A stretch of DNA of 64,000 nt from Paradevosia sp036499825 (lineage in GTDB: Bacteria > Pseudomonadota > Alphaproteobacteria > Rhizobiales > Devosiaceae): positions 930,001 through 994,000 of the forward strand of contig DASYCZ010000026.1 in NCBI GenBank assembly GCA_036499825.1, read 5' to 3'. The number at the start of each line of letters is the position of its first letter. The stretch's first letter is position 1. The notes below the pieces were generated by a model. It ran no database searches and had not been told where the DNA came from. It saw only the letters and a list, made by a program, of their open reading frames with translations. The translations under genes and the position numbers were made by a program. Below are positions 37,427-46,002 of this stretch, piece after piece.

Positions 37427-38400
37427 CCGGGCTTCTGGAGATCGACAGCGTCGATGTGGTATTCAGCTCCGGGTTTGCGGGCCGCGACAAGAAACGGGCG
37501 CTGAGCAATCTGTCGATGACCGTGGGTGGCAATAACCCGGGCATCACTGCGGTGGTGGGCGAAAGCGGCAGCGGCAAGACGACGCTGATCAGGCTGCTTC
37601 TTGGTTTCCAGGCGCCGACCACGGGCCGCGTGCTTTATGACGGCAAGCCCGTCTTCGGTATGAACGCCGCTGGACAGACGGCGTTTCGACGCGAAGTGCA
37701 GGCGATCTTCCAGGACCCGTTCGACGTCTTCAACCCATTCTACAAGATCGACCATCCGCTTCTATCGCCGCTGAAGGCCTTCGGCCTAATCCATTCACGC
37801 GACGAAGCTTATGCCAAGATCGAGAAGGCGTTGATCAGCGTCGGGCTGAAGCCGGGGGAAACCCTGGGCCGCTACCCGCACCAATTATCCGGCGGGCAGC
37901 GGCAGCGCGTGATGATCGCACGTGCGCTGTTGCTCGATCCCGCTATTATCCTCGCCGACGAGCCGGTATCGATGGTGGACGCCTCACTACGCTCGACCAT
38001 TCTTGAAATCCTTTATGGCCTCAATCGCGACATGGGCATCTCGCTGGTCTATGTGACCCACGACCTCACCACGGCCTATCAGGTCGCCGACACCATCGTG
38101 GTGCTGCATGGCGGGCAGGTCATGGAAGTCGGCGCCGCTGAAGATGTGATCCATCGCCCGCGGCACGCCTATACGCAGGCACTGATTGACGCGGTACCCT
38201 CGCCTGATCCCGACAAGCCGTGGAACCTCGACGAAACCGGCGCGCCACCGCCCCGGTTCATCGACCCGAACGAGACGCTGGTGCTGCACCGGACCGACCC
38301 ATTGCGGGCAGTCGCCGCATCGGCATCTGCCCCTGGCGAGATCACCACAGTGGCTGCCATCCAGGCGGCGGTGGGTGCCGAGCGGCGGGGAACGGCATGA
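37423..38400 (+). CDS. ABC transporter ATP-binding protein, DppF family
   Basis: 325 residues. Walker A GESGSGKTT (46-54), signature LSGGQRQR, Walker B IILADEP, and C-terminal RPRHAYTQALIDAVPSPDP as in oligopeptide ATPases. Its stop overlaps the lactonase start by four bases. Confidence 0.92.
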   Translation: MTGLLEIDSVDVVFSSGFAGRDKKRALSNLSMTVGGNNPGITAVVGESGSGKTTLIRLLLGFQAPTTGRVLYDGKPVFGMNAAGQTAFRREVQAIFQDPFDVFNPFYKIDHPLLSPLKAFGLIHSRDEAYAKIEKALISVGLKPGETLGRYPHQLSGGQRQRVMIARALLLDPAIILADEPVSMVDASLRSTILEILYGLNRDMGISLVYVTHDLTTAYQVADTIVVLHGGQVMEVGAAEDVIHRPRHAYTQALIDAVPSPDPDKPWNLDETGAPPPRFIDPNETLVLHRTDPLRAVAASASAPGEITTVAAIQAAVGAERRGTA

Positions 38401-39245
38401 TCATCGATGCACATTGCCATGCCTGGGAGACCTGGCCCTACCAGCCGCCGGTGCCGGACATGGCATCGCGCGGCCGGGCTGAGCAGTTGCTCCATGAGAT
38501 GGACGCAAATGGCGTGGAGCGCGCCGTGATCATTTGCGCGCGCATCGGAAACAACCCGCGCAATGTCGACTATGCGTTCGAAGCCGCCGCGCGGCATGCC
38601 GGACGGCTGGTGGTCTTTCCCGATCTCGAATGCCGGTGGTCGCCGGACTACAAGCAACCCGGTGCCGCATCGCGACTGGAGAAGGCCCTCGAGCGCTGGG
38701 ATCTTGCCGGCTTTACCCACTACCTCGATGAAGACGATGACGGGATGTGGATGGTGGGGGCCGAAGGCCGCGCGTTCTTCACGCTGGCCGCCAGGCACCG
38801 CCTGATCCTCAGCCTTTCAATGGTGCCGCACCAGATGCCGGCGGTGCTGGCACTGGCCGAAACCTTTCCGGCATTGCCGATCCTGCTGCATCATTTCGCC
38901 TTTCTCGGACCACGCAGCGCCCGGACCGCGAACGGCATGGAGCTGGTATTGGAGGGCGCGCGCTACCCCAATGTGTTCCTCAAATATTCGGGCCTTGGTA
39001 ACGTCGCGGCGCCGGACCAGGAGTTTCCCTACACGCCGTTGGACGACATGCGCCGTCGACTGGCGGAGGCCTATGGCGCCGGCAGGATGGTATGGGGTTC
39101 GGACTATCCGGTATCGCGCCGGCACATGACCTACAAGCAGACGCTCTCGTTGCTGACGCGACACGGACCTTTCGAGGGTACGGATCTCGATCTCGTACTG
39201 GGCAGAACGATGGAGAGGCTGCTGGACACGAGGGGCCCACGGTGA
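38397..39245 (+). CDS. Metal-dependent amidohydrolase-2 family protein, probable sugar-acid lactonase
   Basis: 282 residues. The H6-x-H8 metal motif (IDAHCHAW), LLHHF for the later His pair and WGSDYP for the Asp are all present. COG3618-type members open L-rhamnono-, L-fucono- or similar lactones. Between the oxidoreductase and the dehydratase, a lactonase is exactly the missing step. It overlaps both neighbours by four bases. Confidence 0.8.
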   Translation: MIIDAHCHAWETWPYQPPVPDMASRGRAEQLLHEMDANGVERAVIICARIGNNPRNVDYAFEAAARHAGRLVVFPDLECRWSPDYKQPGAASRLEKALERWDLAGFTHYLDEDDDGMWMVGAEGRAFFTLAARHRLILSLSMVPHQMPAVLALAETFPALPILLHHFAFLGPRSARTANGMELVLEGARYPNVFLKYSGLGNVAAPDQEFPYTPLDDMRRRLAEAYGAGRMVWGSDYPVSRRHMTYKQTLSLLTRHGPFEGTDLDLVLGRTMERLLDTRGPR

Positions 39246-40387
39246 CCTTTGGGGAGCGGTTGCGCCGCAATATCGGCGACGCGGTCGGTCGTGCGCTCGC
39301 CGAGGATCGCATCGTGGGCACGGTCGTGGGCGTGATGTGCGATGGCGAGCCGGTCTATTTCGAGGCCCACGGCTTTGCCGACCGCGAGGCAGGGCGGGCG
39401 ATGACGACCGACGCCATCTTCCTGCTGGCGTCGGCAACCAAGCCGATCACGTCGGCGGCAGCGCTGGTGCTCATCGAGCAAGGCGTGTTCGACCTCGCAA
39501 CGCCCGTGACGCGATATCTGCCGGACTTCCGGCCGCAGTTTGGCGATGACCAGCCCGAGATCACGGTACGGCATCTCCTGACGCATACATCAGGCCTCTA
39601 CTATCCATTCCAGGAACCCGAGGGAGGTCCGGCGCATCTTCATGACGTGTCGAGCGGACTTGATCTGCCGGGTCTCGGCGGGCGGGCGGCGATGGCGCGG
39701 CTGTCGCGCGTGCCGCTGCGGTTCCAGCCGGGAACGGCCTACAATTATTCACCGTCGCTTGATGTGTTGGGGGAGTTCATGGCCGCGGCCTCCGGCAAAA
39801 GCCTGCCGGCAATCGTCGCCGAAACCATTACAGCGCCGCTTGAGATGGTGGATACGGACTTTGCCATTCGAGATGAAGATCGGCTTGTAAGGCATTACGG
39901 TATCGATAAAAGCAATAAGCCAGTTCTTATGAGCGACACCTATTGGGGGCCGACACTGGTCAGTCCGGCCCGCATGGCTCCACGCCGATTGTTCGATGCC
40001 AATTCCTATGCCTCGGGCGGCGGCGGCATGGCTGGGACAACCTCGGACTTCCTGCGGCTGCTCGAGGAACTCAGGACCGGCGGCGTCAAGGCGCTGGCGC
40101 CGAGCAGTGTCAGCCGCATGACCACGAACGCCCTGCCCGCGACGATCACTCAGGCATTGGAGCCGGGCTGGACCTATGGCCTGGGGACGGAAACCCTGAG
40201 CGATGTGGCGATGGGCGGTGGACCCGAGCGGCCGGGCGCCTATAAAGGCAGCGGGGGTTATGGGCACAGATGGTTCGTCGACCCGGAGGCCGGGCTTTCG
40301 GTCGTGATCCTCAGCAATTCGGCGCCAGAGGGCGTGCGCGGCCCCTATGTCCGCGACATGCGCGACGCCATCTACAACAGTCTATGA
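39242..40387 (+). CDS. Serine beta-lactamase-like hydrolase/esterase
   Basis: 381 residues from the GTG at 39242, which overlaps the previous stop (GTGA). The nucleophile motif is SATK (64-67), and Tyr169 in PGTAYNYS is the likely base. The third motif HxG or KTG is not evident; GSGGYGH occupies that region. No signal peptide is visible, so it is probably cytosolic. It may be an esterase for a decorated (for instance acetylated) sugar; function not proven. Confidence 0.8.
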   Translation: MTFGERLRRNIGDAVGRALAEDRIVGTVVGVMCDGEPVYFEAHGFADREAGRAMTTDAIFLLASATKPITSAAALVLIEQGVFDLATPVTRYLPDFRPQFGDDQPEITVRHLLTHTSGLYYPFQEPEGGPAHLHDVSSGLDLPGLGGRAAMARLSRVPLRFQPGTAYNYSPSLDVLGEFMAAASGKSLPAIVAETITAPLEMVDTDFAIRDEDRLVRHYGIDKSNKPVLMSDTYWGPTLVSPARMAPRRLFDANSYASGGGGMAGTTSDFLRLLEELRTGGVKALAPSSVSRMTTNALPATITQALEPGWTYGLGTETLSDVAMGGGPERPGAYKGSGGYGHRWFVDPEAGLSVVILSNSAPEGVRGPYVRDMRDAIYNSL

Positions 40388-40400
40388 ACGGGGAAGAGAC

Positions 40401-41147
40401 ATGAACGATATCGATCTCAAGGGCCGCGTCGCGGTCGTGACCGGCGGCGCCCAGGGCATCGGCTTCGCGGTCGCGCAACGGCTGGTGGCGTCCGGCGCCA
40501 GGGTGAGCCTGTGGGACATGAACGCCGCGGTGCTGGCCGACGCCAAGCAAGCGCTGGGTGATGCGGCGGCGATCGTCGAGGTCAACGTCACCTCCTATGA
40601 GGCCGTGGCGTCGGCCGTCGCCGAGACCGAAAGAGCGTTCGGGCGCATCGATATCCTGGTCAATTCCGCCGGCATCGCCGGCAAGAACGCGCCCCTCGAC
40701 GAGTATGAACTGGATGAATGGCGGCGTGTCATCGATATCGACCTCAACGGCACGTTCTACGTCAATCGCGCCGTACTGCCGGGCATGAAGGCCCGTAATT
40801 ACGGACGTATCGTCAACATTGCCTCGATCGCCGGCAAGGAAGGTAACCCCAATGCGGCGGCCTATGCGGCCGCGAAGGCGGGTGTGATCGGCATGACCAA
40901 GGCCGTAGGCAAGGAAATGGCGAAATACGACATCGCCATCAACGCCATCACCCCGGCGACGGCCAAGACGCGCATCCTCGAAGAGCTGAAGCCGGAGTTC
41001 ATCGACTACATGCTGAGCCGCATTCCGCGCGGACGGTTCCTCGAAGTCGAGGAAGCGGCGAGCATGGTGGCATGGCTGGTGTCACAGGAAAACAGCTTCA
41101 CCACGGCCTCGGTGTTCGACCTTTCGGGCGGCCGCGCCACTTATTGA
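40401..41147 (+). CDS. Short-chain dehydrogenase/reductase (classical SDR)
   Basis: 248 residues. TGGAQGIG (14-21), NSAG (88-91), S142, Y155 and K159 form the full classical set. D39 (SLWDM) at the end of strand 2 predicts NAD preference. In the cluster it could oxidise the 6-deoxy sugar, or the 4-hydroxyl of the 2-keto-3-deoxy acid as LRA5-type enzymes do. GGGGAAGAG precedes the ATG. Confidence 0.88.
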   Translation: MNDIDLKGRVAVVTGGAQGIGFAVAQRLVASGARVSLWDMNAAVLADAKQALGDAAAIVEVNVTSYEAVASAVAETERAFGRIDILVNSAGIAGKNAPLDEYELDEWRRVIDIDLNGTFYVNRAVLPGMKARNYGRIVNIASIAGKEGNPNAAAYAAAKAGVIGMTKAVGKEMAKYDIAINAITPATAKTRILEELKPEFIDYMLSRIPRGRFLEVEEAASMVAWLVSQENSFTTASVFDLSGGRATY

Positions 41148-41161
41148 AGGCCAAGAGCCGA

Positions 41162-41815
41162 CTACACCGCATCCGCAAAGGCCATCGCGATCACGCGGTG
41201 GCCGTCGTCGTTTGGATGGGTGACATCGGGAGAACTCAGCGAGCCATGCGGACAGGCGGCCATGGCCTCATAGACCGCAGCGTAAGGCAGGCCAAACTCT
41301 TCTGCCACTAGGCGAACAGCAGCGACATAACGCTCGAACCCTGCCCGGCTCTGGCCCGTAAAACCGGTACTGCCGACAGCGAAGCCACGATCGGACGGGA
41401 ACGGCGGGCTCCCCACCGCTATACGCGCCGGCGCAAAGCCGGCTTCGAGAAGGCCGGTGATCACGGCCGCATAGTCACGCCGGAAGCTCTCTGAGTTCAG
41501 GCTGTCGGGCGCACCTGTGTAGCGGGCGTCGTTATAGCCATAGAGAATGGCGACGGCGTCACAACGATCGGAACCGAGAAGCGCGACGCGATAGCGGCCG
41601 ATGCCGTTATCGGGACGCGGCTCGCCATCGGCCATAAGACCACCCTGCAGTATCGTGCCCGAGATCGCATGGTTGTCGAGGCGTGAGATGCCTGCTGATC
41701 GAGCAAGGCGAAGAGGCCAAGCCAATCGAGGAGCGGAGGCGTTCAGACCGACGGTGATGCTGTCGCCGAAGACGGCGAGCGCATTGGTCGCCCGCAATGT
41801 ATCCAGGAACGTCAT
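41162..41815 (-). CDS. SGNH/GDSL-family hydrolase
   Basis: 217 residues. Block I is FGDSITVG with nucleophile S19, block III contains GYND, and block V is DVTHPNDDGH with the catalytic Asp-x2-His. No signal peptide is seen. Many such enzymes deacetylate sugars. It is convergent with the SDR gene (14 bases apart) and divergent from the next LacI regulator. Confidence 0.85.
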   Translation of the reverse strand: MTFLDTLRATNALAVFGDSITVGLNASAPRLAWPLRLARSAGISRLDNHAISGTILQGGLMADGEPRPDNGIGRYRVALLGSDRCDAVAILYGYNDARYTGAPDSLNSESFRRDYAAVITGLLEAGFAPARIAVGSPPFPSDRGFAVGSTGFTGQSRAGFERYVAAVRLVAEEFGLPYAAVYEAMAACPHGSLSSPDVTHPNDDGHRVIAMAFADAV

Positions 41816-41839
41816 GGTTTGTAACCCGCCGAATCCCGC

Positions 41840-41894
41840 TTGACAGGGCGGGGCCTAATTTTGTTAATACGCATTAGCAGCTAATACGCATTAG
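41840..41894 (+). promoter_or_regulatory. Promoter and tandem operators of the second LacI regulator
   Basis: A consensus -35 TTGACA (41840-41845) is spaced 17 bases from GTTAAT (41863-41868). TTAATACGCATTAG (41864-41877) and CTAATACGCATTAG (41881-41894) are near-identical inverted repeats (CTAAT-N4-ATTAG) repeated with a 17-base period. The first overlaps the -10, the second lies in the early transcribed region. This is a classical repressor layout. Confidence 0.72.
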
Positions 41895-41921
41895 CAGTCA
41901 AGTGCCGATGGGGAGGCCGGT

Positions 41922-42953
41922 TTGGCGACGAAGAAGCGACTGACACAAAGGGACATTGCGCGGCTGGCTGGAGTCAGCCAGGCAACCGTGTCGCTTGTGC
42001 TCAATGGCGCCGTCAGTGCCGAAGGTCGCATTCCGCCAGAGACACGCGAGCGCGTGAACAAGGCGATCCGTGAAACCGGCTACGTTGCCGATCCGGTTGC
42101 CCGGCGCATGGCCAAAGGGCTCAATCGCATCCTCGGCGTTTTCACATATGAGCCAGCATTTCCAAGCGCTCAGGCGGATTTCTTTACACCGTTTCTTCTC
42201 GGTATAGAAGAAGCCGCGCAGGAACTCGGCTATGACCTTTTGCTGCTGACGGGTGCGGCGGCCGGCGCCTCGCGCAAGATTTTCGGCGACAACATCCGCC
42301 TGCGCCTGGCCGATGGATGCCTCGTGCTTGGGCGCGCGTTCGACCGGGACGAACTTTCTCGGCTGGTAACGGGTGACTATCCGTTCGTCGCCGTAGGCCG
42401 TCGCGACGATGCAGGCGGGCCGGTGCCCTATGTGGGTGGCGACTATGTGACGAGCACGGCGGCGCTGGTCGATAGTGTGCGGGCTATGGGGCACGATCGG
42501 ATTGCCTATGTGGGGCCGGCCGAAGGTGCTGAATCGAGCTTCGATCGCTGGGTCGGGTTTTCTGGCGCCATAGCCGGCATGCAGCTCGTGGCGCATATTG
42601 CGGAAGTGGACCAGCCGGCTCCGCTCATCCTCGACAGCCTGCTCGCGAACGGCGCCACGGCGGTGTTCTTCACGGAGCTGGCGGACGCCATCCGCGTGGA
42701 GATGCTGGCGCGCGAACGTGGCATCGCGGTGCCGGAAAGCCTCTCGATCGTTGTGCTGGGCAATCATATCCGCACCGAAGAGGCCGGTCGTCATTTCACC
42801 TCATTCTCGATCCCGCGCGAGGCCATGGCCCGCGCCGCAACGCAGATGCTGGTGCGCCGCGTCGAGCACGACGAAACCATCCAGCAGATCCTGCTGCCAT
42901 GTGAACCGGTCGAGGGTGAAACCCTCGGCCCCGCCCCTTCGAGGAAGCCTTAA
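41922..42953 (+). CDS. LacI-family transcriptional regulator
   Basis: 343 residues from a TTG start at 41922, chosen because GGGGAGG lies five bases before it. The helix-turn-helix TQRDIARLAGVSQATVSLVL is at about 7-26, followed by a periplasmic-binding-like ligand domain. It heads the FAD-oxidoreductase/sugar-importer cluster and probably binds the tandem operators in its own promoter. Confidence 0.92.
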   Translation: MATKKRLTQRDIARLAGVSQATVSLVLNGAVSAEGRIPPETRERVNKAIRETGYVADPVARRMAKGLNRILGVFTYEPAFPSAQADFFTPFLLGIEEAAQELGYDLLLLTGAAAGASRKIFGDNIRLRLADGCLVLGRAFDRDELSRLVTGDYPFVAVGRRDDAGGPVPYVGGDYVTSTAALVDSVRAMGHDRIAYVGPAEGAESSFDRWVGFSGAIAGMQLVAHIAEVDQPAPLILDSLLANGATAVFFTELADAIRVEMLARERGIAVPESLSIVVLGNHIRTEEAGRHFTSFSIPREAMARAATQMLVRRVEHDETIQQILLPCEPVEGETLGPAPSRKP

Positions 42954-42962
42954 GTCGAGACC

Positions 42963-44579
42963 ATGACCACAAAAGAACTCAGTGCGGATATTCTTGTCGT
43001 CGGTGGCGGCCTTGGTGGCGTCGCCGCAGCGCTCGGCGCGCTGCGCAATGGCCGCAGCGTCATCATGAGCGAGGAATATGACTGGCTTGGCGGCCAGCTC
43101 ACCAGTCAGGCGGTACCGCCGGACGAGCATAGCTGGGTGGAGCAGTTCGGCGTCACCCGGACGTATCGCCAGCTCCGCAACGGCATTCGGCAGTTCTATC
43201 GCGATCATTATCCGCTGACCGCGGCCAGCCGGGCCTGGGGCGATCTCAACCCTGGCGCCGGACATGTCAGCCGTCTGTGCGCGGAACCGCGCGTCGGCGT
43301 GGCCGTGATCAACGCCATGCTGATGCCCTATATCGGGGGCGGTAGGCTGCGGCTGTTGCAGCCCTATCGCCCGGTGGCGGCGGATGTGAATGGCGATACG
43401 ATCCGCTCGGTGACCCTCCGCCATCGCGACAGCGGCGCGGACGTCACGGTGTCAGCCCCCTACATCGTCGATGCCACGGAACTGGGTGATCTGCTGCCGA
43501 TGACGGGTACGGAATACGTCACCGGCTTCGAGAGCCGCCGCGATACGGGCGAGCCCAGCGCGCCCGAAGTGGCGCAGCCGAAAAACGTGCAAGCGGTGTC
43601 GGTATGCTTTGCCATCGATCATGTCGATGGCGACCAAACCATAGATAAACCAGCCAATTACGATTTCTGGCGAAAGTATCAGCCGAGCTTCTGGGGTGGC
43701 CCCCTGCTCGGTTTCAAGGCACCACATCCCCGCACGCTCGAAATCACCGAGCGCTCGTTCACCCCTAATCCCGATGACGATCCGCTGCTGGTGGATGCAG
43801 ACCAGCGGCGCAATCCCGGTGACGGCAATCTCTGGACCTTCCGCCGCATCGCGGCGCGCCGAAATTTCGTGCCCGGTGCCTACGGGACGGACATCTGCCT
43901 CGTGAACTGGCCGCAGATCGACTACATGGAACACACCATCATCGATGTGTCAGAGGAAGAGAAAGCCCGCCATCTCAAGGCGGCCGCCGAACTCTCCTAT
44001 TCGGTGTTCTATTGGCTGCAGACCGAGGCGCCGCGCGTCGATGGCGGCCAAGGCTTCCCGGGCCTCAGGCTGCGCGGCGACATCACCGGCACCGAGAGCG
44101 GCCTCGCCATGGCGCCCTACATTCGCGAAAGCCGGCGCATCAAGGCCGTCACCACCATCGTCGAGCAGGACGTTTCGATGTCCATCCACGGCAATCGCCT
44201 GTCGCGCAGCTATCGCGACAGCACGGGCGTCGGCATGTATCGCATCGACCTGCATCCCTCGACAGGTGGCGACAACTATGTGGACGTCGAATCCGCTCCC
44301 TTCGAAATCCCGCTCGGCGCCTTGCTGCCACAGCGCGTGAAGAACCTGCTGCCGGCGGGCAAGAATATCGGCACCACCCACATCACCAATGGCTGTTACC
44401 GGCTGCATCCGGTGGAGTGGAACATCGGCGAAGTGGCGGGCCTGTTGGCCGCCCATTGCCTCAATAACGGGCTCACACCGCATCAGGTGCAGGAAAACGA
44501 TGCCCGTCTCACGGACTTCCAGACGCGGCTCTATGGCGAGGGGATCGAGATCCGCTGGCCGGACGTGCGCGGCTACTAA
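42963..44579 (+). CDS. FAD-dependent oxidoreductase, FAD_oxidored family
   Basis: 538 residues. The FAD motif GGGLGGVAAALGA starts at residue 14, and EEYDWLGGQLTSQ follows, typical of this family. DATELGDLLPM and the C-terminal GKNIGTTHITNGCYRLHPVEWNIGE complete the flavin site. No signal peptide is visible, so it is likely cytosolic. The substrate is unknown; with a sugar importer it may oxidise or rearrange a sugar derivative. It lies nine bases after the LacI gene. Confidence 0.82.
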   Translation: MTTKELSADILVVGGGLGGVAAALGALRNGRSVIMSEEYDWLGGQLTSQAVPPDEHSWVEQFGVTRTYRQLRNGIRQFYRDHYPLTAASRAWGDLNPGAGHVSRLCAEPRVGVAVINAMLMPYIGGGRLRLLQPYRPVAADVNGDTIRSVTLRHRDSGADVTVSAPYIVDATELGDLLPMTGTEYVTGFESRRDTGEPSAPEVAQPKNVQAVSVCFAIDHVDGDQTIDKPANYDFWRKYQPSFWGGPLLGFKAPHPRTLEITERSFTPNPDDDPLLVDADQRRNPGDGNLWTFRRIAARRNFVPGAYGTDICLVNWPQIDYMEHTIIDVSEEEKARHLKAAAELSYSVFYWLQTEAPRVDGGQGFPGLRLRGDITGTESGLAMAPYIRESRRIKAVTTIVEQDVSMSIHGNRLSRSYRDSTGVGMYRIDLHPSTGGDNYVDVESAPFEIPLGALLPQRVKNLLPAGKNIGTTHITNGCYRLHPVEWNIGEVAGLLAAHCLNNGLTPHQVQENDARLTDFQTRLYGEGIEIRWPDVRGY

Positions 44580-44597
44580 CCCAAACAGGAGGAACAC

Positions 44598-45869
44598 TTG
44601 TCAAAACTCATGTCACTCAAGTCGGCCGCTGCCCTTGCCGGCATTCTGGTGCCCCTCGCCTGGAGCGGCGCCACCTGGGCCCAGGACGCCATCAATCTGC
44701 GCATGACGACCTGGAGCGCCAACGATGCGCACCTCAAGATGCTCAACGAGATCGCGGCAGGGTTCAAGCAAACGCACCCCAACGTTACCGTGACTTTCGA
44801 GCCGCTGCCGTTCGAAAGCTACACCACGACGCTGACCACACAGATCGCCGGCGGCAACCCGCCCGACCTCGCCTGGATCCTCGAAGCGACGGCAGGCGAC
44901 TTCGTCAATTCCGGCGCATTGGCGCCGCTGACCGATGCTTTCAGCAAGACCGAAGGCTACAATATGGCCGACGTAACGCAGCAGGCGACGGCGCTGTGGA
45001 CCAAGGATGGGCAGCTCTACGCCTATCCGTTCTCGACCTCTCCCTTCGCGCTGTTCGTCAACAACGACGTCATCAAGGCCGCCGGTGCCAAGACGCCGGC
45101 CGAACTGATCGCCGCCAATCAGTGGACCTGGGACAATGCCTTCGCGTCGGCTTCGGCCGTGGGCAAGAGTGGCAAGACCGGCCTCGTGCTGCGCGACTTC
45201 AAGTACCAGGTCTGGCAGAACATGGCCTCGATCTGGGATGCCTGGGGCGCAACGCCCTGGAGCGCCGACGGCAAGACCTGCACCTTCGCCGACAAGCCGA
45301 TGGTCGACGCCATGACCGCCATCCACAAGGCGATCTTCGAAGACAAGGCGATGCCGGGCCCGGGCGAGGACATCGACTTCTTCGCCGGCAACACCGCCAT
45401 GACCATCACCCAGATTTCACGCGCTTCGCTGCTCCCCAAGGACAAGCCGTTCGACTGGGATCTGGTGCCTCTGCCCTCGGGTCCTGCAGGTGACTATGCG
45501 GTCGTCGGCCAGGCCGGCGTCGGCGCCTTCGCGGCGGGCAAGAATGTCGACACCGCCGTGGCGTTCCTTGCCTACATGACCAATCCGGAGAACAGCCAGA
45601 AGCTGGCGCAGTTCTTCCCGCCCGCCCGTGCGAGCCTATTGAACTCGAAGACGCTGGCGGCCACCAACCCGCTGTTGTCGGCCGACCAGATCGAGAACGT
45701 CGTGATCAAGGGCATCGCCAACGGCAAGGTGTTGCCGGGGCATACCAACTTCGCCCAGATCCAGCAGACCGTACGCGCCGGCCTCGATGGCCTGTGGGTG
45801 CCGAATGCCGACATTCCGGCCGTGCTGAAGTCGGTGTGTGACAGCGTTACGCCGATGCTCGCAATGTAA
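44598..45869 (+). CDS. Sugar ABC transporter substrate-binding protein (CUT1 family)
   Basis: 423 residues from TTG 44598, four bases after AGGAGGA; ATG 44610 is an alternative. The signal peptide ends at TWA|QDAINLRM. ITLRMTTW-like start, DLAWILEATAGDFVNSGAL and DFFAGNTAM are typical of family 1 solute-binding proteins. It delivers a sugar to the permeases encoded next. A palindromic element follows the gene. Confidence 0.9.
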   Translation: MSKLMSLKSAAALAGILVPLAWSGATWAQDAINLRMTTWSANDAHLKMLNEIAAGFKQTHPNVTVTFEPLPFESYTTTLTTQIAGGNPPDLAWILEATAGDFVNSGALAPLTDAFSKTEGYNMADVTQQATALWTKDGQLYAYPFSTSPFALFVNNDVIKAAGAKTPAELIAANQWTWDNAFASASAVGKSGKTGLVLRDFKYQVWQNMASIWDAWGATPWSADGKTCTFADKPMVDAMTAIHKAIFEDKAMPGPGEDIDFFAGNTAMTITQISRASLLPKDKPFDWDLVPLPSGPAGDYAVVGQAGVGAFAAGKNVDTAVAFLAYMTNPENSQKLAQFFPPARASLLNSKTLAATNPLLSADQIENVVIKGIANGKVLPGHTNFAQIQQTVRAGLDGLWVPNADIPAVLKSVCDSVTPMLAM

Positions 45870-45898
45870 ACGCGGCACGCCGCTGCCTGTCAGTCGTC

Positions 45899-45970
45899 TC
45901 CCTCCCCTCACGGGGAGGGACCCAAGGGTGGGGGAATACCCCGCAGACGGTGCTCGTGATGCCCCCACCC
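45899..45970. repeat. Compound palindromic intergenic element
   Basis: Two nested inverted repeats lie in the 133-base gap between binding protein and permease: TCCCTCCCC (45899-45907) with GGGGAGGGA (45912-45920), and GGGTGGGGG (45926-45934) with CCCCCACCC (45962-45970). It is much more GC-skewed than its surroundings and looks like a dispersed REP-type element. In this place it may also stabilise the upstream mRNA. Confidence 0.65.
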
Positions 45971-46002
45971 GGCCCTCTCCACAGGGGGGATAAGGAAGAA
46001 CT

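Noticed and set aside
41864..41894. Reading the CTAAT-N4-ATTAG repeats as more HpaR boxes
   Set aside because: The arms and spacing differ from TTAA-N4-TTAA and they sit before a LacI gene, so they are better read as that protein's operators.
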